Shown piece by piece: positions 7,846-16,192 of a stretch of 64,000 bases of DNA. The position numbers were made by a program, and so were the translations under genes. The stretch comes from Pseudomonas brenneri. Lineage in GTDB: Bacteria; Pseudomonadota; Gammaproteobacteria; Pseudomonadales; Pseudomonadaceae. The notes under the pieces were generated by a model. That model made no database searches. It was not told where the DNA came from and worked only from the letters and a program-made list of their open reading frames with translations. Where the stretch lies: positions 1-64,000 of the forward strand of contig NZ_VFIL01000013.1 of assembly GCF_007858285.1 (NCBI RefSeq). Reading direction: 5' to 3'. Position 1 is the first letter of the stretch; every line of letters starts with the position of its first letter.

Positions 7846-10167
7846 TTAATTCATCCAGCCCTTGACCCAATCCATCACCGAATCCGCGTCTGTGGGCACG
7901 CCACCACACGGTGCGCCGGCTGGCGGTTCGCTGCCGCGAATATACGGCATCTGCACCGCGCCCGGACAGTTGGCATCGGAGCCCTGGCCGGTATGGGGAT
8001 CGATCCAGGCCTGAACGATATTGTCAGGTTGTGGCATGTTCAGTGGCAGCGGGTCGGCCTTGCGCATAAAGCTGGTCCAGACCTGCAGGGCGCCGGTCGC
8101 GCCGGTAAAAGGTGTCTTGCCGTTGTCATCACGCCCCAGCCAGACCACCGCGAGCAGGTCCTGGCTGAAACCGGCGAACCAGCTGTCACGGGAATCGTTA
8201 CTGGTACCGGTCTTGCCAGCCAGCGTCAGGTTGGACGGCAACACGCTGTAGACCGAGCGCCCGGTACCTTCGCGCATGACGCGCTGCATGGCGTTCTGGG
8301 TCAGGTAGATGGAGGCTGGATCAAAGCGCTGTTCAATCTGGAACGGATAACGCTTGAGCGGCTCGCCTTCCGCCGTGAGAACACTACGAATCCCGCGCAT
8401 CGGCGTGTTGAAACCACCGTTGGCGAGGGTCTGGTACATGGTTGCCACGTCCATCGGGCTCAAGCCCCCCGCGCCCAGCAACATCGACGGGAACGCCGGG
8501 AACTCGCGGCTGACGCCCAGTCGCGCCAGCGTCTTGAGCACATTCGGCACACCCAGTTCCAGGCCAAGTCGCGCCGTGGACAAGTTGTAGGAATGCGCCA
8601 GGCCCTGGTACAGGAAAACCGTACCGTGGGAGCGGCGATCATAGTTCTGCGGCTTCCACACCTGACCATCGGCACCCTTGACCGAAAACGCCTCGTCGGA
8701 CAACCAACTGGTCAGTGTGTATTTGCTCGGTTTTTCCAGCGCAGTGAGGTACACCGCCGGTTTGATCAGCGAGCCAATCGGCCGCACGGCATCCAGCGCC
8801 CGATTGAAACCGGCGAAGCTGGCCTGACGGCTACCGATCATGGCCTGGACTTCACCGGTTTCCGGATTGGTCACCACCATGGCGGCTTCGACTTCGTCCG
8901 AGCCTTTACGCCCGGCCAGGCGCTTGAAGGTATCGCTGACCGAAGCCTCGGCCTTCATCTGCAGGATCGGGTCGAAACTGGTGAAGATCCGCAGGCCTTC
9001 TTCGGTCAAGTCTTCGTCGCGATAATCTTCGCGCAACTGGCGTTTGACCAGGTCGATAAAGCCGGGGAACGAGCTGTCTGCCAACTTGCCACGGGTGGTG
9101 ACACCCAGGGGCATCTTCTTCGCGGCAGCCACCTGTTCAGCGCTAGCAACGCCCTGCTGCTCCAGCACATCGAGCACCAGATTGCGGCGTTCCAGCGCCC
9201 GCTCCGGGTTGCGACGCGGGTTGTAATAGGACGGCCCCTTGACCATGCCCACCAGCAACGCCACCTGGTGCAGCTTCAATTCGGACAATGGTTGACCGAA
9301 GAAGAACTGGCTGGCCAGGCCGAAACCGTGCACCGCCCGCTGGCCATCCTGGCCGACAAACACCTCATTGAGGTACGCCTCCAGAATTTCCTGCTTGCTG
9401 TAATGCAGCTCCAGCAACATTGCCATCATGGCTTCGGTGAGTTTGCGAGTCAGGCTGCGCTCACTGGTCAGGTAGAAATTCTTGACCAATTGTTGCGTCA
9501 GGGTACTGCCACCCTGAGTCATCCGCCCGCCGGAGGTGTTGACCCACACGGCACGGGCGATGGACTTGGGCGATACGCCCCAGTGGCTATAGAAGTCCCG
9601 ATCTTCGACCGCGACCAGGGTTTCCAACAGGTAGGGCGGTACCTGATCGATCTTGATCAGGATGCGATCTTCAAGGTTCTTCGGGTAAATCCCGCCGATC
9701 AGCAACGGCTCAAGGCGCACCACCGGCAGTTTGCCGCCATTAAGTGCCGACAGCTCGGCAACGTAATCACCGGAGAAGCGCACACGCACAGGCTGCGCCT
9801 TTTCCAGGCCTTCATAGAACTGGAAACCCCGGGTATTCAAGTCAACCGTGTTCCCGCTGACAGCCGCAGCGCCCGGGCCGTTGGCCACGGCTTCACGCCG
9901 ATAGCCCAGCGCATCGAGTTCGGTGAGGAAGTCCGCCTTGCTCAGCTTCTGGCCGGTAAACAGTTCCAGCGGGCGAGCGTAGACCTTCGCCGGGATGGTC
10001 CAGCGTTTGCCTGAGAACTTCTCCTGGACCACCGCATCAAGGTAGACCGCGATGCCTGCGATCACCACCAGGCCCACCAGGCCGAGCTTGAGCGCCCAGC
10101 CCAACCAGGGGCGCAGGCTGCGGGGAGGAGGTTTTTTACGGGAACGGGGAGATCGGGTACGAGTCAT
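7846..10167 (-). CDS. mrcB: Bifunctional peptidoglycan synthase PBP1b
   Basis: A class A penicillin-binding protein that polymerises and cross-links peptidoglycan. The 773 residues comprise a basic cytoplasmic tail, one transmembrane helix (about 25-45), a UB2H-like region, a glycosyltransferase domain with EDRDFYSHWGVS and TQGGSTLTQQL, and a transpeptidase domain. The transpeptidase has Ser466 in SLIK, the SYN motif and the KTG motif at about 652. The C-terminal tail contains two cysteines (DANCPG, APCGGVP). It is first in the cluster with its likely activator lpoP. Confidence 0.97.
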   Translation of the reverse strand: MTRTRSPRSRKKPPPRSLRPWLGWALKLGLVGLVVIAGIAVYLDAVVQEKFSGKRWTIPAKVYARPLELFTGQKLSKADFLTELDALGYRREAVANGPGAAAVSGNTVDLNTRGFQFYEGLEKAQPVRVRFSGDYVAELSALNGGKLPVVRLEPLLIGGIYPKNLEDRILIKIDQVPPYLLETLVAVEDRDFYSHWGVSPKSIARAVWVNTSGGRMTQGGSTLTQQLVKNFYLTSERSLTRKLTEAMMAMLLELHYSKQEILEAYLNEVFVGQDGQRAVHGFGLASQFFFGQPLSELKLHQVALLVGMVKGPSYYNPRRNPERALERRNLVLDVLEQQGVASAEQVAAAKKMPLGVTTRGKLADSSFPGFIDLVKRQLREDYRDEDLTEEGLRIFTSFDPILQMKAEASVSDTFKRLAGRKGSDEVEAAMVVTNPETGEVQAMIGSRQASFAGFNRALDAVRPIGSLIKPAVYLTALEKPSKYTLTSWLSDEAFSVKGADGQVWKPQNYDRRSHGTVFLYQGLAHSYNLSTARLGLELGVPNVLKTLARLGVSREFPAFPSMLLGAGGLSPMDVATMYQTLANGGFNTPMRGIRSVLTAEGEPLKRYPFQIEQRFDPASIYLTQNAMQRVMREGTGRSVYSVLPSNLTLAGKTGTSNDSRDSWFAGFSQDLLAVVWLGRDDNGKTPFTGATGALQVWTSFMRKADPLPLNMPQPDNIVQAWIDPHTGQGSDANCPGAVQMPYIRGSEPPAGAPCGGVPTDADSVMDWVKGWMN

Positions 10168-10284
10168 GGCGGCGGATTATACGCACTTTATTGATGATCA
10201 ACATGAACCGGACGGCGGTTTGCATGACCGGCTTGAGCGGCCATAATGCGCACCATTATTTTCCCAGACTCCGAAGGATCGCCC

Positions 10285-11841
10285 GTGAGCCAGCCCCTGA
10301 TTGCCGCCCTGCAAAACCCGGCCTTGTTTCCTCATCCGGTCGACGCGTTTCAAGTCATCGAAACCCATATTTCCTGGGTCCTGCTCACCGGCCCCTATGC
10401 CTATAAAATCAAGAAGCCGGTGAACTTCGGCTTCCTCGACTTTACCCAATTGGACGCCCGCGGCCACTTCTGCAATGAAGAGCTGCGCCTCAACCAACGC
10501 CTGACACAAGATTTGTATCTTGACGTGTTGCCGATCACCGGCAGCGCTGAAGCACCGCAACTGGGCGGCGAAGGCCCAGCCATTGAATATGTGCTGAAAA
10601 TGCGCCAGTTCCCGCAAAGCCAACTGCTGAGCACGTTGCAGGCCAATGGCGAGCTGACCAGTGGCCACATTGATGAGATGGCCAGCCAGATTGCCCACTT
10701 TCACCTGAGCGCGCCCAAGGTTCCCGAAGCCCATCCCGCCGGCACCCCGAACGAGGTGATGGCGCCGGTGCGGCAGAACTTCGAGCAGATTCTTCCCTTC
10801 CTCAGCGACAAGGCCGACCTGGCCCAACTGCAAGCCCTGCAAGCCTGGGCCGAGAGCAGCTTTGAACGCCTCAAGCCGCTGCTGGAGCAACGCAAGCTCA
10901 ATGGCTTTACCCGTGAGTGCCACGGTGATATTCACCTGGGCAACGCGACCATGATCGACGGGCACGTGGTGATCTTCGACTGCATCGAGTTCAACGAACC
11001 GTTTCGCTTCACCGACGTGTGCGCCGACACTGGCTTCCTGGCCATGGACCTGGAAGACCGTGGCCTCAAGTCGCTGGCCCGACGTTTTATCAGCCAGTAC
11101 CTGGAGCTGACCGGCGATTATCAGAGCCTGGAGCTGCTGAACTTCTATAAAGCCTACCGTGCCCTGGTGCGGGCCAAGGTCGCGCTGTTCAGCATGCCGT
11201 CCGAGGCAACACCGGTCGAGCGGGCCACCACCCTGCGCCAATACCGCAACTACGCCAACCTGGCCGAAAGCTACAGCACCATCCCCTCGCGCTTCCTGGC
11301 GATTACCCATGGCGTGTCGGCGACCGGCAAAAGCCACGTGGCGATGCGTCTGGTCGACGCGCTGGGGGCCATTCGCCTGCGCTCGGATGTCGAGCGCAAA
11401 CGCCTGTTCGGTGAGCAGCAGGTCGAGAATACCCCGCAAGCCGGGATTTATGCCGCAGATGCCAGCGCAGCGACCTACGCCCGCCTGCATACCCTCGCCG
11501 AAACCGTGCTGCGCGCAGGCTTCCCGGTTGTCCTGGATGCGACCTACCTCAAGCGTGAGCAACGCGCCGCTGCCGCCCAGGTCGCAGAAGCAACCGGGGC
11601 GCCCTTCCTGATCCTTGATTGCAATGCACCGCAGGCTGTTATCGCCAGTTGGCTGGCAAAACGTCAGGCAGATAAAAACGATCCGTCTGACGCCACCCTG
11701 GCAGTCATTGAAGAGCAGCAAGCCAGCCGTGATCCCCTGAGCGCCGAAGAACTGCTGCTGAGCAAACGGGTCGAGACCAATGAAAGCGGGACACTGGACG
11801 CACTGGTTGCCCATGTTCGCCAACGCTTGCCGGGCCTGTAA
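10285..11841 (+). CDS. Aminoglycoside phosphotransferase-like kinase fused to a P-loop ATPase domain
   Basis: The N-terminal half has kinase features of the APH/choline kinase type: HGDIHLGN (catalytic loop) and FDCIEF...DV (metal-binding region). The C-terminal third is a separate P-loop domain with GVSATGKS near residue 340, resembling zeta-toxin/AAA kinases. Such fusions are widespread in Pseudomonas and the substrate is unknown; resistance is not implied. I chose the GTG at 10285 because AAGGA lies six bases upstream. An ATG at 10246 sits inside a -10-like CATAAT and is less likely. It is divergent from mrcB. Confidence 0.85.
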   Translation: MSQPLIAALQNPALFPHPVDAFQVIETHISWVLLTGPYAYKIKKPVNFGFLDFTQLDARGHFCNEELRLNQRLTQDLYLDVLPITGSAEAPQLGGEGPAIEYVLKMRQFPQSQLLSTLQANGELTSGHIDEMASQIAHFHLSAPKVPEAHPAGTPNEVMAPVRQNFEQILPFLSDKADLAQLQALQAWAESSFERLKPLLEQRKLNGFTRECHGDIHLGNATMIDGHVVIFDCIEFNEPFRFTDVCADTGFLAMDLEDRGLKSLARRFISQYLELTGDYQSLELLNFYKAYRALVRAKVALFSMPSEATPVERATTLRQYRNYANLAESYSTIPSRFLAITHGVSATGKSHVAMRLVDALGAIRLRSDVERKRLFGEQQVENTPQAGIYAADASAATYARLHTLAETVLRAGFPVVLDATYLKREQRAAAAQVAEATGAPFLILDCNAPQAVIASWLAKRQADKNDPSDATLAVIEEQQASRDPLSAEELLLSKRVETNESGTLDALVAHVRQRLPGL

Positions 11842-11852
11842 TAAATATTTCT

Positions 11853-11883
11853 TGGCCGTGAAGCCGTTAACAGCTCACGGCCA
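11853..11883 (+). terminator. Hairpin after the kinase/P-loop fusion gene
   Basis: A 9 bp perfect stem (TGGCCGTGA / TCACGGCCA) with a 13-base loop begins 12 bases past the stop. It has no T-run, so it is a weak terminator or a stability element. A TATAAT at 11897-11902 follows and could be the -10 of the next gene, though I see no good -35. Confidence 0.4.
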
Positions 11884-11932
11884 GCAATAGTGGCACTATA
11901 ATGGCGTCATAATTCCAACGGGAGATGCCGCC

Positions 11933-12277
11933 ATGGGCCAGCCGAAGCTGCTTGATACCCCGCTCTACGCACTACTGCATAAAGATGACATCCGTGGCTT
12001 CAACCAGGAACGCCCCAAGGGTGGCCCCATCGATATGCGCGGTGGCGATTTCCGTGGGCTCGACCTGCGGGATCTGGACGCTGCCGGCGTGGACTTCACC
12101 GACGCCTACTTCCGCTCGGCCGACTTGCGTGGCCTGGACCTGCGCGACTGTTCGCTGGAAGGCGCCAGCCTGGCCCATGCGCAGATTTCAGGCGCTTACT
12201 TCCCGCCCGAACTGAGCGCTGACGAGATCCTCATGTCGGTCAATTTCGGCACTCGCCTGCGTTACCGCACCCGCTGA
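11933..12277 (+). CDS. Pentapeptide-repeat protein
   Basis: The 114-residue protein has about ten tandem pentapeptide units between residues 35 and 92 (for example DFRGL, DLRDL, DFTDA, ADLRG, CSLEG, ASLAH). These predict a short right-handed beta-helix. There is no signal peptide or membrane segment. Function is unknown; some pentapeptide-repeat proteins bind DNA gyrase, but nothing here points to that specifically. GGGAGATG just upstream of the ATG supports the start. Confidence 0.8.
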   Translation: MGQPKLLDTPLYALLHKDDIRGFNQERPKGGPIDMRGGDFRGLDLRDLDAAGVDFTDAYFRSADLRGLDLRDCSLEGASLAHAQISGAYFPPELSADEILMSVNFGTRLRYRTR

Positions 12278-12290
12278 CAGCACATCCTCA

Positions 12291-12320
12291 CCCCCGGCCC
12301 CGCGCAATGCGGGCTGGGGG
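12291..12320 (+). terminator. GC-rich hairpin after the pentapeptide-repeat gene
   Basis: C-rich and G-rich arms (CCCCCGGCCCCGC / GCGGGCTGGGGG) pair around GCAAT, 13 bases after the stop. The stem is strong but lacks a clear T-tract, so this is probably an imperfect intrinsic terminator. Confidence 0.45.
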
Positions 12321-12478
12321 CTTGCGCCGCTCACCGTCAACATTCCAGCGCCAGCCTTAGAAGCGTTTACATCGTTTCTGAGCAAAGAACTACGCTTTTC
12401 CTACTGAGCGCTACACTCCTTTCAGGCTTGCCTGGTCACGATACCCACCGAACCATTCGGCCGTCGCAAGGAGGCTTG

Positions 12479-12751
12479 ATGAATGATGAGCTGCAACACC
12501 TGAAAAACCTTGGCAAGACCTCGGCACAATGGCTGCATGCGGTGGGCATCCATAGCGCTTCGGACCTGCGCCGCCTGGGCGCGGTAGACGCCTACCGGGC
12601 AGTACGCACCCGCGGCTTCCGGGCTTCCAAAGTCCTGCTGTATGCCATCGAAGGCGCATTGATGGATGTGCATTGGAACGATATTCCAACCGAGCGCAAG
12701 GAAGCCCTGAATCGCCAATTGGACGCACTGTCGGTCCGCAACAAGAGCTGA
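12479..12751 (+). CDS. TfoX/Sxy C-terminal-domain protein
   Basis: The 90-residue protein matches the C-terminal domain of TfoX/Sxy (NLGKTSAQWLHAVGI...LRRLGAVDAYRAVR), a helix-hairpin-helix-like fold. The N-terminal TfoX domain of competence regulators is absent, as in many stand-alone Pseudomonas copies, so a competence role cannot be assumed. I chose the ATG at 12479 because AAGGAGG precedes it by six bases. An upstream in-frame ATG at 12428 has no such site. Confidence 0.78.
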   Translation: MNDELQHLKNLGKTSAQWLHAVGIHSASDLRRLGAVDAYRAVRTRGFRASKVLLYAIEGALMDVHWNDIPTERKEALNRQLDALSVRNKS

Positions 12752-12828
12752 GAGGGCCTGATGCCCAGCGTTTTCGGGAATTCCAAACAGACGCTTGAGG
12801 AAACATCCCGGGGCCGCAAAAACAAATG

Positions 12829-12856
12829 TTGACTCTTAAATGAGAATCGTTATGAT
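12829..12856 (+). promoter_or_regulatory. prrF promoter with overlapping Fur box
   Basis: TTGACT (12829-12834) and TATGAT (12851-12856) are 16 bp apart. Between and over them lies TGAGAATCGTTATGA (12841-12855), which matches 11 of 14 informative positions of the 7-1-7 Fur consensus TGATAATnATTATCA. Iron-bound Fur should therefore block RNA polymerase directly. Confidence 0.85.
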
Positions 12857-12862
12857 TATCAC

Positions 12863-12974
12863 AACTGGTCGCGAGATCAGCCGATAACTGAAAGACCATT
12901 GGTTCGGACTCTCAGCTTATCTCCTCATCAGGCTAATCACGGTTATTTGACCCGGCTCTTGCCGGGTCTTTTTT
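12863..12974 (+). ncRNA. prrF: PrrF iron-responsive small RNA
   Basis: From AACTGGTCGCGAGATCAGCC to the terminator, this is recognisably a PrrF RNA, including the conserved core around CTCAGCTTATCTCCTCATCA. It ends in a perfect 8 bp hairpin (GACCCGGC / GCCGGGTC) and a T-run. PrrF RNAs base-pair with mRNAs of iron-rich proteins when iron is scarce, with Hfq. Only one copy is present here, whereas P. aeruginosa has two in tandem. The adjacent heme-uptake genes are part of the same response. Confidence 0.92.
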
Positions 12975-12987
12975 TGCCTACGGTTTT

Positions 12988-13755
12988 TTAACGGGCGATG
13001 ATCAATGGATGACCTAGCTCAGGATGGGGCTGCACCAGTACATCCAGGCCAAACACCGCCTTGAGCAGTTCAGGACGCAACACCTGCGTCGGCGTATCCA
13101 GGGCATGGGGGCGGCCGTTCTCCAGCAGCAGGATACGGTCGCAGTAGCGCGCGGCCAGGTTCAGGTCGTGGAGGATCACCAGCACGGCGGCACCACGGTC
13201 AGCGAAGCTGCGGATAGCCTGCAAGGTGGTGTGCTGGTGCAAGGGGTCAAGCATCGAGGTCGGCTCATCGAGCAATAACGTCTGCCCAGCTTCACCCGGC
13301 CATAGTTGCGCCAGTACCCGCGCCAGGTGCACGCGCTGGCGCTCGCCACCGGACAAAGCCAGGTAGCTGCGCCCGCTCAAATGGCCCACATCGGCGGCCT
13401 GCAAGGCGGCGGCGATGATTTCATCGTCGCGCACGCGCCCGGTCTGATGGGGCAAGCGCCCCATGCCCACCACTTCCTCGACGCGAAAAGCGAAGTCCAG
13501 GGTCGACACTTGGGGCAGCACCGCAAGGCGCTGGGCCCGTTGCGCGCCCTGCCAATCCTTTAGCGCGCGATCGCCCAGCCATACCTGCCCCTCATCCGGG
13601 TGCAACTGCGCACACAATGCACCGAGCAATGTGCTTTTGCCCGCGCCATTAGGGCCCAGCACGCCCAAGACTTCACCCGGCCTGAGGTCCAGGGTCACAT
13701 CGGCCAATACGGTTTTGCGACCGCGACGGACCTGCAGGTTTTCCACTCGCAGCAT
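12988..13755 (-). CDS. hmuV: Heme ABC transporter ATP-binding protein
   Basis: This ATPase powers heme import across the inner membrane. The 255-residue protein has Walker A GPNGAGKST (about 35-43), signature LSGGERQR, Walker B LLLDEPTS and the H-loop histidine in VILHDLN. It is the last gene of hmuTUV and its start overlaps the hmuU stop by one base. It is equivalent to PhuV of P. aeruginosa. It converges on prrF with only 13 bp between. Confidence 0.93.
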   Translation of the reverse strand: MLRVENLQVRRGRKTVLADVTLDLRPGEVLGVLGPNGAGKSTLLGALCAQLHPDEGQVWLGDRALKDWQGAQRAQRLAVLPQVSTLDFAFRVEEVVGMGRLPHQTGRVRDDEIIAAALQAADVGHLSGRSYLALSGGERQRVHLARVLAQLWPGEAGQTLLLDEPTSMLDPLHQHTTLQAIRSFADRGAAVLVILHDLNLAARYCDRILLLENGRPHALDTPTQVLRPELLKAVFGLDVLVQPHPELGHPLIIAR

Positions 13756-14792
13756 CAGGCGCGCCCTCGTAACAGCAAGTAAAGAAAGAACGGGGCGCCG
13801 ATAAAGGCGGTAACAATCCCAATGGGCAATTCCGCGGGTGCCAGGGCCAGGCGCGCTACCAGGTCAGCGAATAACAACAGGCTCGCGCCAGCCAGCACCG
13901 AAGCCGGCAACAGCACCCGGTGATCCGGCCCGGCCAGCAGCCGCACAAGGTGCGGCACCACCAGCCCGACAAAGCCGATCAACCCTGCGGCCGCGACCGC
14001 TGCGCCCACCCCGAGGGCCGTGCAAAACACCAGCTCACGCTTGAGCCCCTCAACGTTGATCCCCAGGTGACTGGCTTCCGATTCCCCCAGGAGCAAAGCG
14101 TTGAGCGCCTTGGCCCGGCGCGGTAGCCACAGCGCCACACCGGCACTGACCAGCAACAACGGCCACAAACGCGAGTAGCTGGCACCATTGAGGCTGCCCA
14201 GGTTCCAGAACGTCAGGGTGCGCAAGGTGGCGTCATCCGCCAGGTAGGTGAACAGGCCCACCGCCGAGGCCGCCAGTGCGGTCAAGGCGATGCCGGCCAA
14301 CAGCATGGTTGCGACATTGGTCTGGCCGTCACGTCGTCCCAGGCGATAGACCAGCGCAGTCACACCCAGCCCGCCGAGAAACGCACACAACGACAGCAGA
14401 TACGGCCCCACGGCATCCGGCAGGCCACCGAAAGCCGCGCCACCGACGATGGCCACCGCAGCCCCCAGCGCGGCGCCACTGGACACGCCGACCAAACCCG
14501 GGTCGGCCAACGGGTTGCGGAACAACCCCTGCATCGCCACCCCCGACAGCGCCAGCACCCCGCCAACCGCCAGCCCCAACAAGGTGCGCGGTAAACGGAT
14601 CTGCCCGAGAATCAACTCGGCCTGCTCCAACCCCTGGGCCTCGATGGGCACGCCAAGCAAACGCAAGGCGGCGCGCAAGGTGTCGAGCAATGGCAGGCTG
14701 ACCGGCCCCAAAGCCAGGGACAGCCAGATCGCCAATACACATAACAGGCTCAAGCCGATGAACAGCGCGCGCGGTTTAACCAGAGTGGTCAT
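13755..14792 (-). CDS. hmuU: Heme ABC transporter permease (FecCD family)
   Basis: A 345-residue, very hydrophobic protein of the FecCD/BtuC permease family with about ten predicted helices. The family motif GxxxQxxxRNPLADPxxxGxxxGA is visible around residues 85-107 (core RNPLADPGLVGVSSGAALGA). It forms the inner-membrane channel that receives heme from HmuT and is driven by HmuV. Its first codons overlap the end of hmuT by four bases, so the three genes are translationally coupled. Confidence 0.93.
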   Translation of the reverse strand: MTTLVKPRALFIGLSLLCVLAIWLSLALGPVSLPLLDTLRAALRLLGVPIEAQGLEQAELILGQIRLPRTLLGLAVGGVLALSGVAMQGLFRNPLADPGLVGVSSGAALGAAVAIVGGAAFGGLPDAVGPYLLSLCAFLGGLGVTALVYRLGRRDGQTNVATMLLAGIALTALAASAVGLFTYLADDATLRTLTFWNLGSLNGASYSRLWPLLLVSAGVALWLPRRAKALNALLLGESEASHLGINVEGLKRELVFCTALGVGAAVAAAGLIGFVGLVVPHLVRLLAGPDHRVLLPASVLAGASLLLFADLVARLALAPAELPIGIVTAFIGAPFFLYLLLRGRA

Positions 14793-15667
14793 GGGGCAGC
14801 TTGGGTTTTAGGCGGATAGAACCCGGCGGACAAGGCTTGCAGGCTGGCCGGCAAACGCGGCCCCAGGCCACCGACCAACAAGGTGGGGTCCAACTCAAAG
14901 ACTCGCCCGGTCTTGGCCGCAGAAGTGGCTGCCAGAATCGGGTTTTCCTTGAACAAGGCCGCGCGGGCTGCCTCGCCACTCAGGGCGCGATCAGAGAACA
15001 CCAGCACTTCAGGACTCAGCCCCGCCAGGGACTCTACGGAAAATGGCTTGTAGCCACTGTGCGTCGCCAGGTTGTGCCCACCGGCTTGTTGCAGCACCCA
15101 ATCGGCGGCAGTGTCCTTGCCGGCGATCAGTGGTTTGCCACCGGCATGCCCGAGCACCAGCAGCACACCTGGGGCCTTTTGCCGGGTTTGCGCCTGGGCC
15201 ACAGCGGCTTTCTGCTCGTCCAGTTGCTGCTGATAGGTGTTGAACAGTGCCGCAGCCTTGGCTTCGGCCCCCAACAGTTTGCCAAGATGTTGCAGGTTGC
15301 CTTGCAGGGTCGGCAAATCCGGCTGCGCGGAGAACAGCTCCACTTGCACGCCTGCACCACGTATCTGCGCCAGCACCGGCGGCGGCCCCATTTCCTCGGT
15401 GCCCACCAGGATTTGCGGGCGCAGGCTCAAGATCCCTTCGGCCGACAGTTGGCGCTGGTAACCAATACTGGGCAGTGCCTTGAGTGATTGCGGATGCTGA
15501 CTGGTGGTGTCGACACCCACCAGTTTGGACTCCCCACCCAGGGCCGTCACCCACTCCGACAATGCACCGCCTGCACTGACCCAGCGTTGTGGCAGCTCAG
15601 AGGCTTGTGCCCCGTGGTTGACCAGCAGTCCGACAACAAGCGCAATAGCGCTGGTACTCAGGCGCAT
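14789..15667 (-). CDS. hmuT: Periplasmic heme-binding protein
   Basis: A substrate-binding protein of the siderophore/heme type. A signal peptide (residues 1-22, ending HGAQA) is followed by a two-lobe binding fold, with SLRPQILVG and DTAADWVLQQAGG typical of HmuT/PhuT. I chose the ATG at 15667 (292 residues) because GGAAGGAAA lies about eight bases upstream. The frame is open 13 codons further, but that start would put residues before the signal peptide. No outer-membrane heme receptor or cytoplasmic heme chaperone gene is adjacent. Confidence 0.9.
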   Translation of the reverse strand: MRLSTSAIALVVGLLVNHGAQASELPQRWVSAGGALSEWVTALGGESKLVGVDTTSQHPQSLKALPSIGYQRQLSAEGILSLRPQILVGTEEMGPPPVLAQIRGAGVQVELFSAQPDLPTLQGNLQHLGKLLGAEAKAAALFNTYQQQLDEQKAAVAQAQTRQKAPGVLLVLGHAGGKPLIAGKDTAADWVLQQAGGHNLATHSGYKPFSVESLAGLSPEVLVFSDRALSGEAARAALFKENPILAATSAAKTGRVFELDPTLLVGGLGPRLPASLQALSAGFYPPKTQAAP

Positions 15668-15779
15668 AAAAGGGTTTCCTTCCAAGGGGTGGAGCCACTG
15701 AATCACTCAATCGTGTGACAGATCCTGGCGGTCTGGCATCGTACTGAGCACGCAGTCAGCTAACGGGCGAAGCCGGCAT

Positions 15780-15807
15780 TTGATAATTGTTTGCATTTGA
15801 ACGTCAA
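15780..15807 (-). promoter_or_regulatory. Candidate Fur-regulated promoter of hmuTUV
   Basis: On the minus strand TTGACG (15807-15802) and TATCAA (15785-15780) are 16 bp apart. The stretch TGCAAACAATTATCA (15795-15781) overlaps the -10 and matches 11 of 14 informative positions of the Fur 7-1-7 consensus, with one perfect half (ATTATCA). Repression of heme uptake by Fur is well established in pseudomonads. Confidence 0.6.
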
Positions 15808-15874
15808 GCGCCAGGCTCGCCCATAAACCCCGGATCGCCCTGCAGCCCTTGACCCGTACCACCTGAGAACACTC

Positions 15875-16192
15875 ATGAAGTTTCTGTGCCCGTCCCACGA
15901 ACTTGCCCAAGACAGCAGCCGCGGCTTCGATCTCGATGGCCGCAAGCTGTTTGCCGTACGCCGCGAAGGCCGGGTGTATTTCTATATCAACCGTTGTCCT
16001 CATCGCGGCGTACCGCTGGAATGGCAACCTGACCGGTTTCTCGACCCCAGCGCGAGCATGATCCAATGTGCCACCCATGGCGCATTGTTTCTGATCGAAA
16101 ACGGCGAATGCGTCGCCGGCCCCTGCGCAGGCCAAAGCTTGACCCCCCTGCCCGGCCGCGAGGACGCACAGGGATTGTGGGTACAGCTCTAG
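15875..16192 (+). CDS. Small Rieske-type [2Fe-2S] ferredoxin-like protein
   Basis: The 105-residue protein is one Rieske domain: CPHRG and, 15 residues on, CATHG supply the two cysteine and two histidine cluster ligands (C-x-H...C-x2-H). There is no signal peptide or membrane anchor, so it is probably a cytoplasmic electron carrier or an oxygenase ferredoxin component. No partner oxygenase is adjacent, and the redox partner cannot be named. Its end overlaps the convergent sfsA stop by four bases. Confidence 0.85.
   Translation: MKFLCPSHELAQDSSRGFDLDGRKLFAVRREGRVYFYINRCPHRGVPLEWQPDRFLDPSASMIQCATHGALFLIENGECVAGPCAGQSLTPLPGREDAQGLWVQL

Noticed and set aside
10198..11823. Open frame opposite the kinase/P-loop fusion (541 codons)
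   Set aside because: The plus-strand protein has clear kinase and P-loop motifs. The opposite frame has none and would run into the mrcB promoter region.
12277..12478. TfoX C-terminal-domain gene considered as evidence of a competence locus
   Set aside because: The N-terminal TfoX domain is missing and no competence gene is nearby; stand-alone copies are common in pseudomonads.
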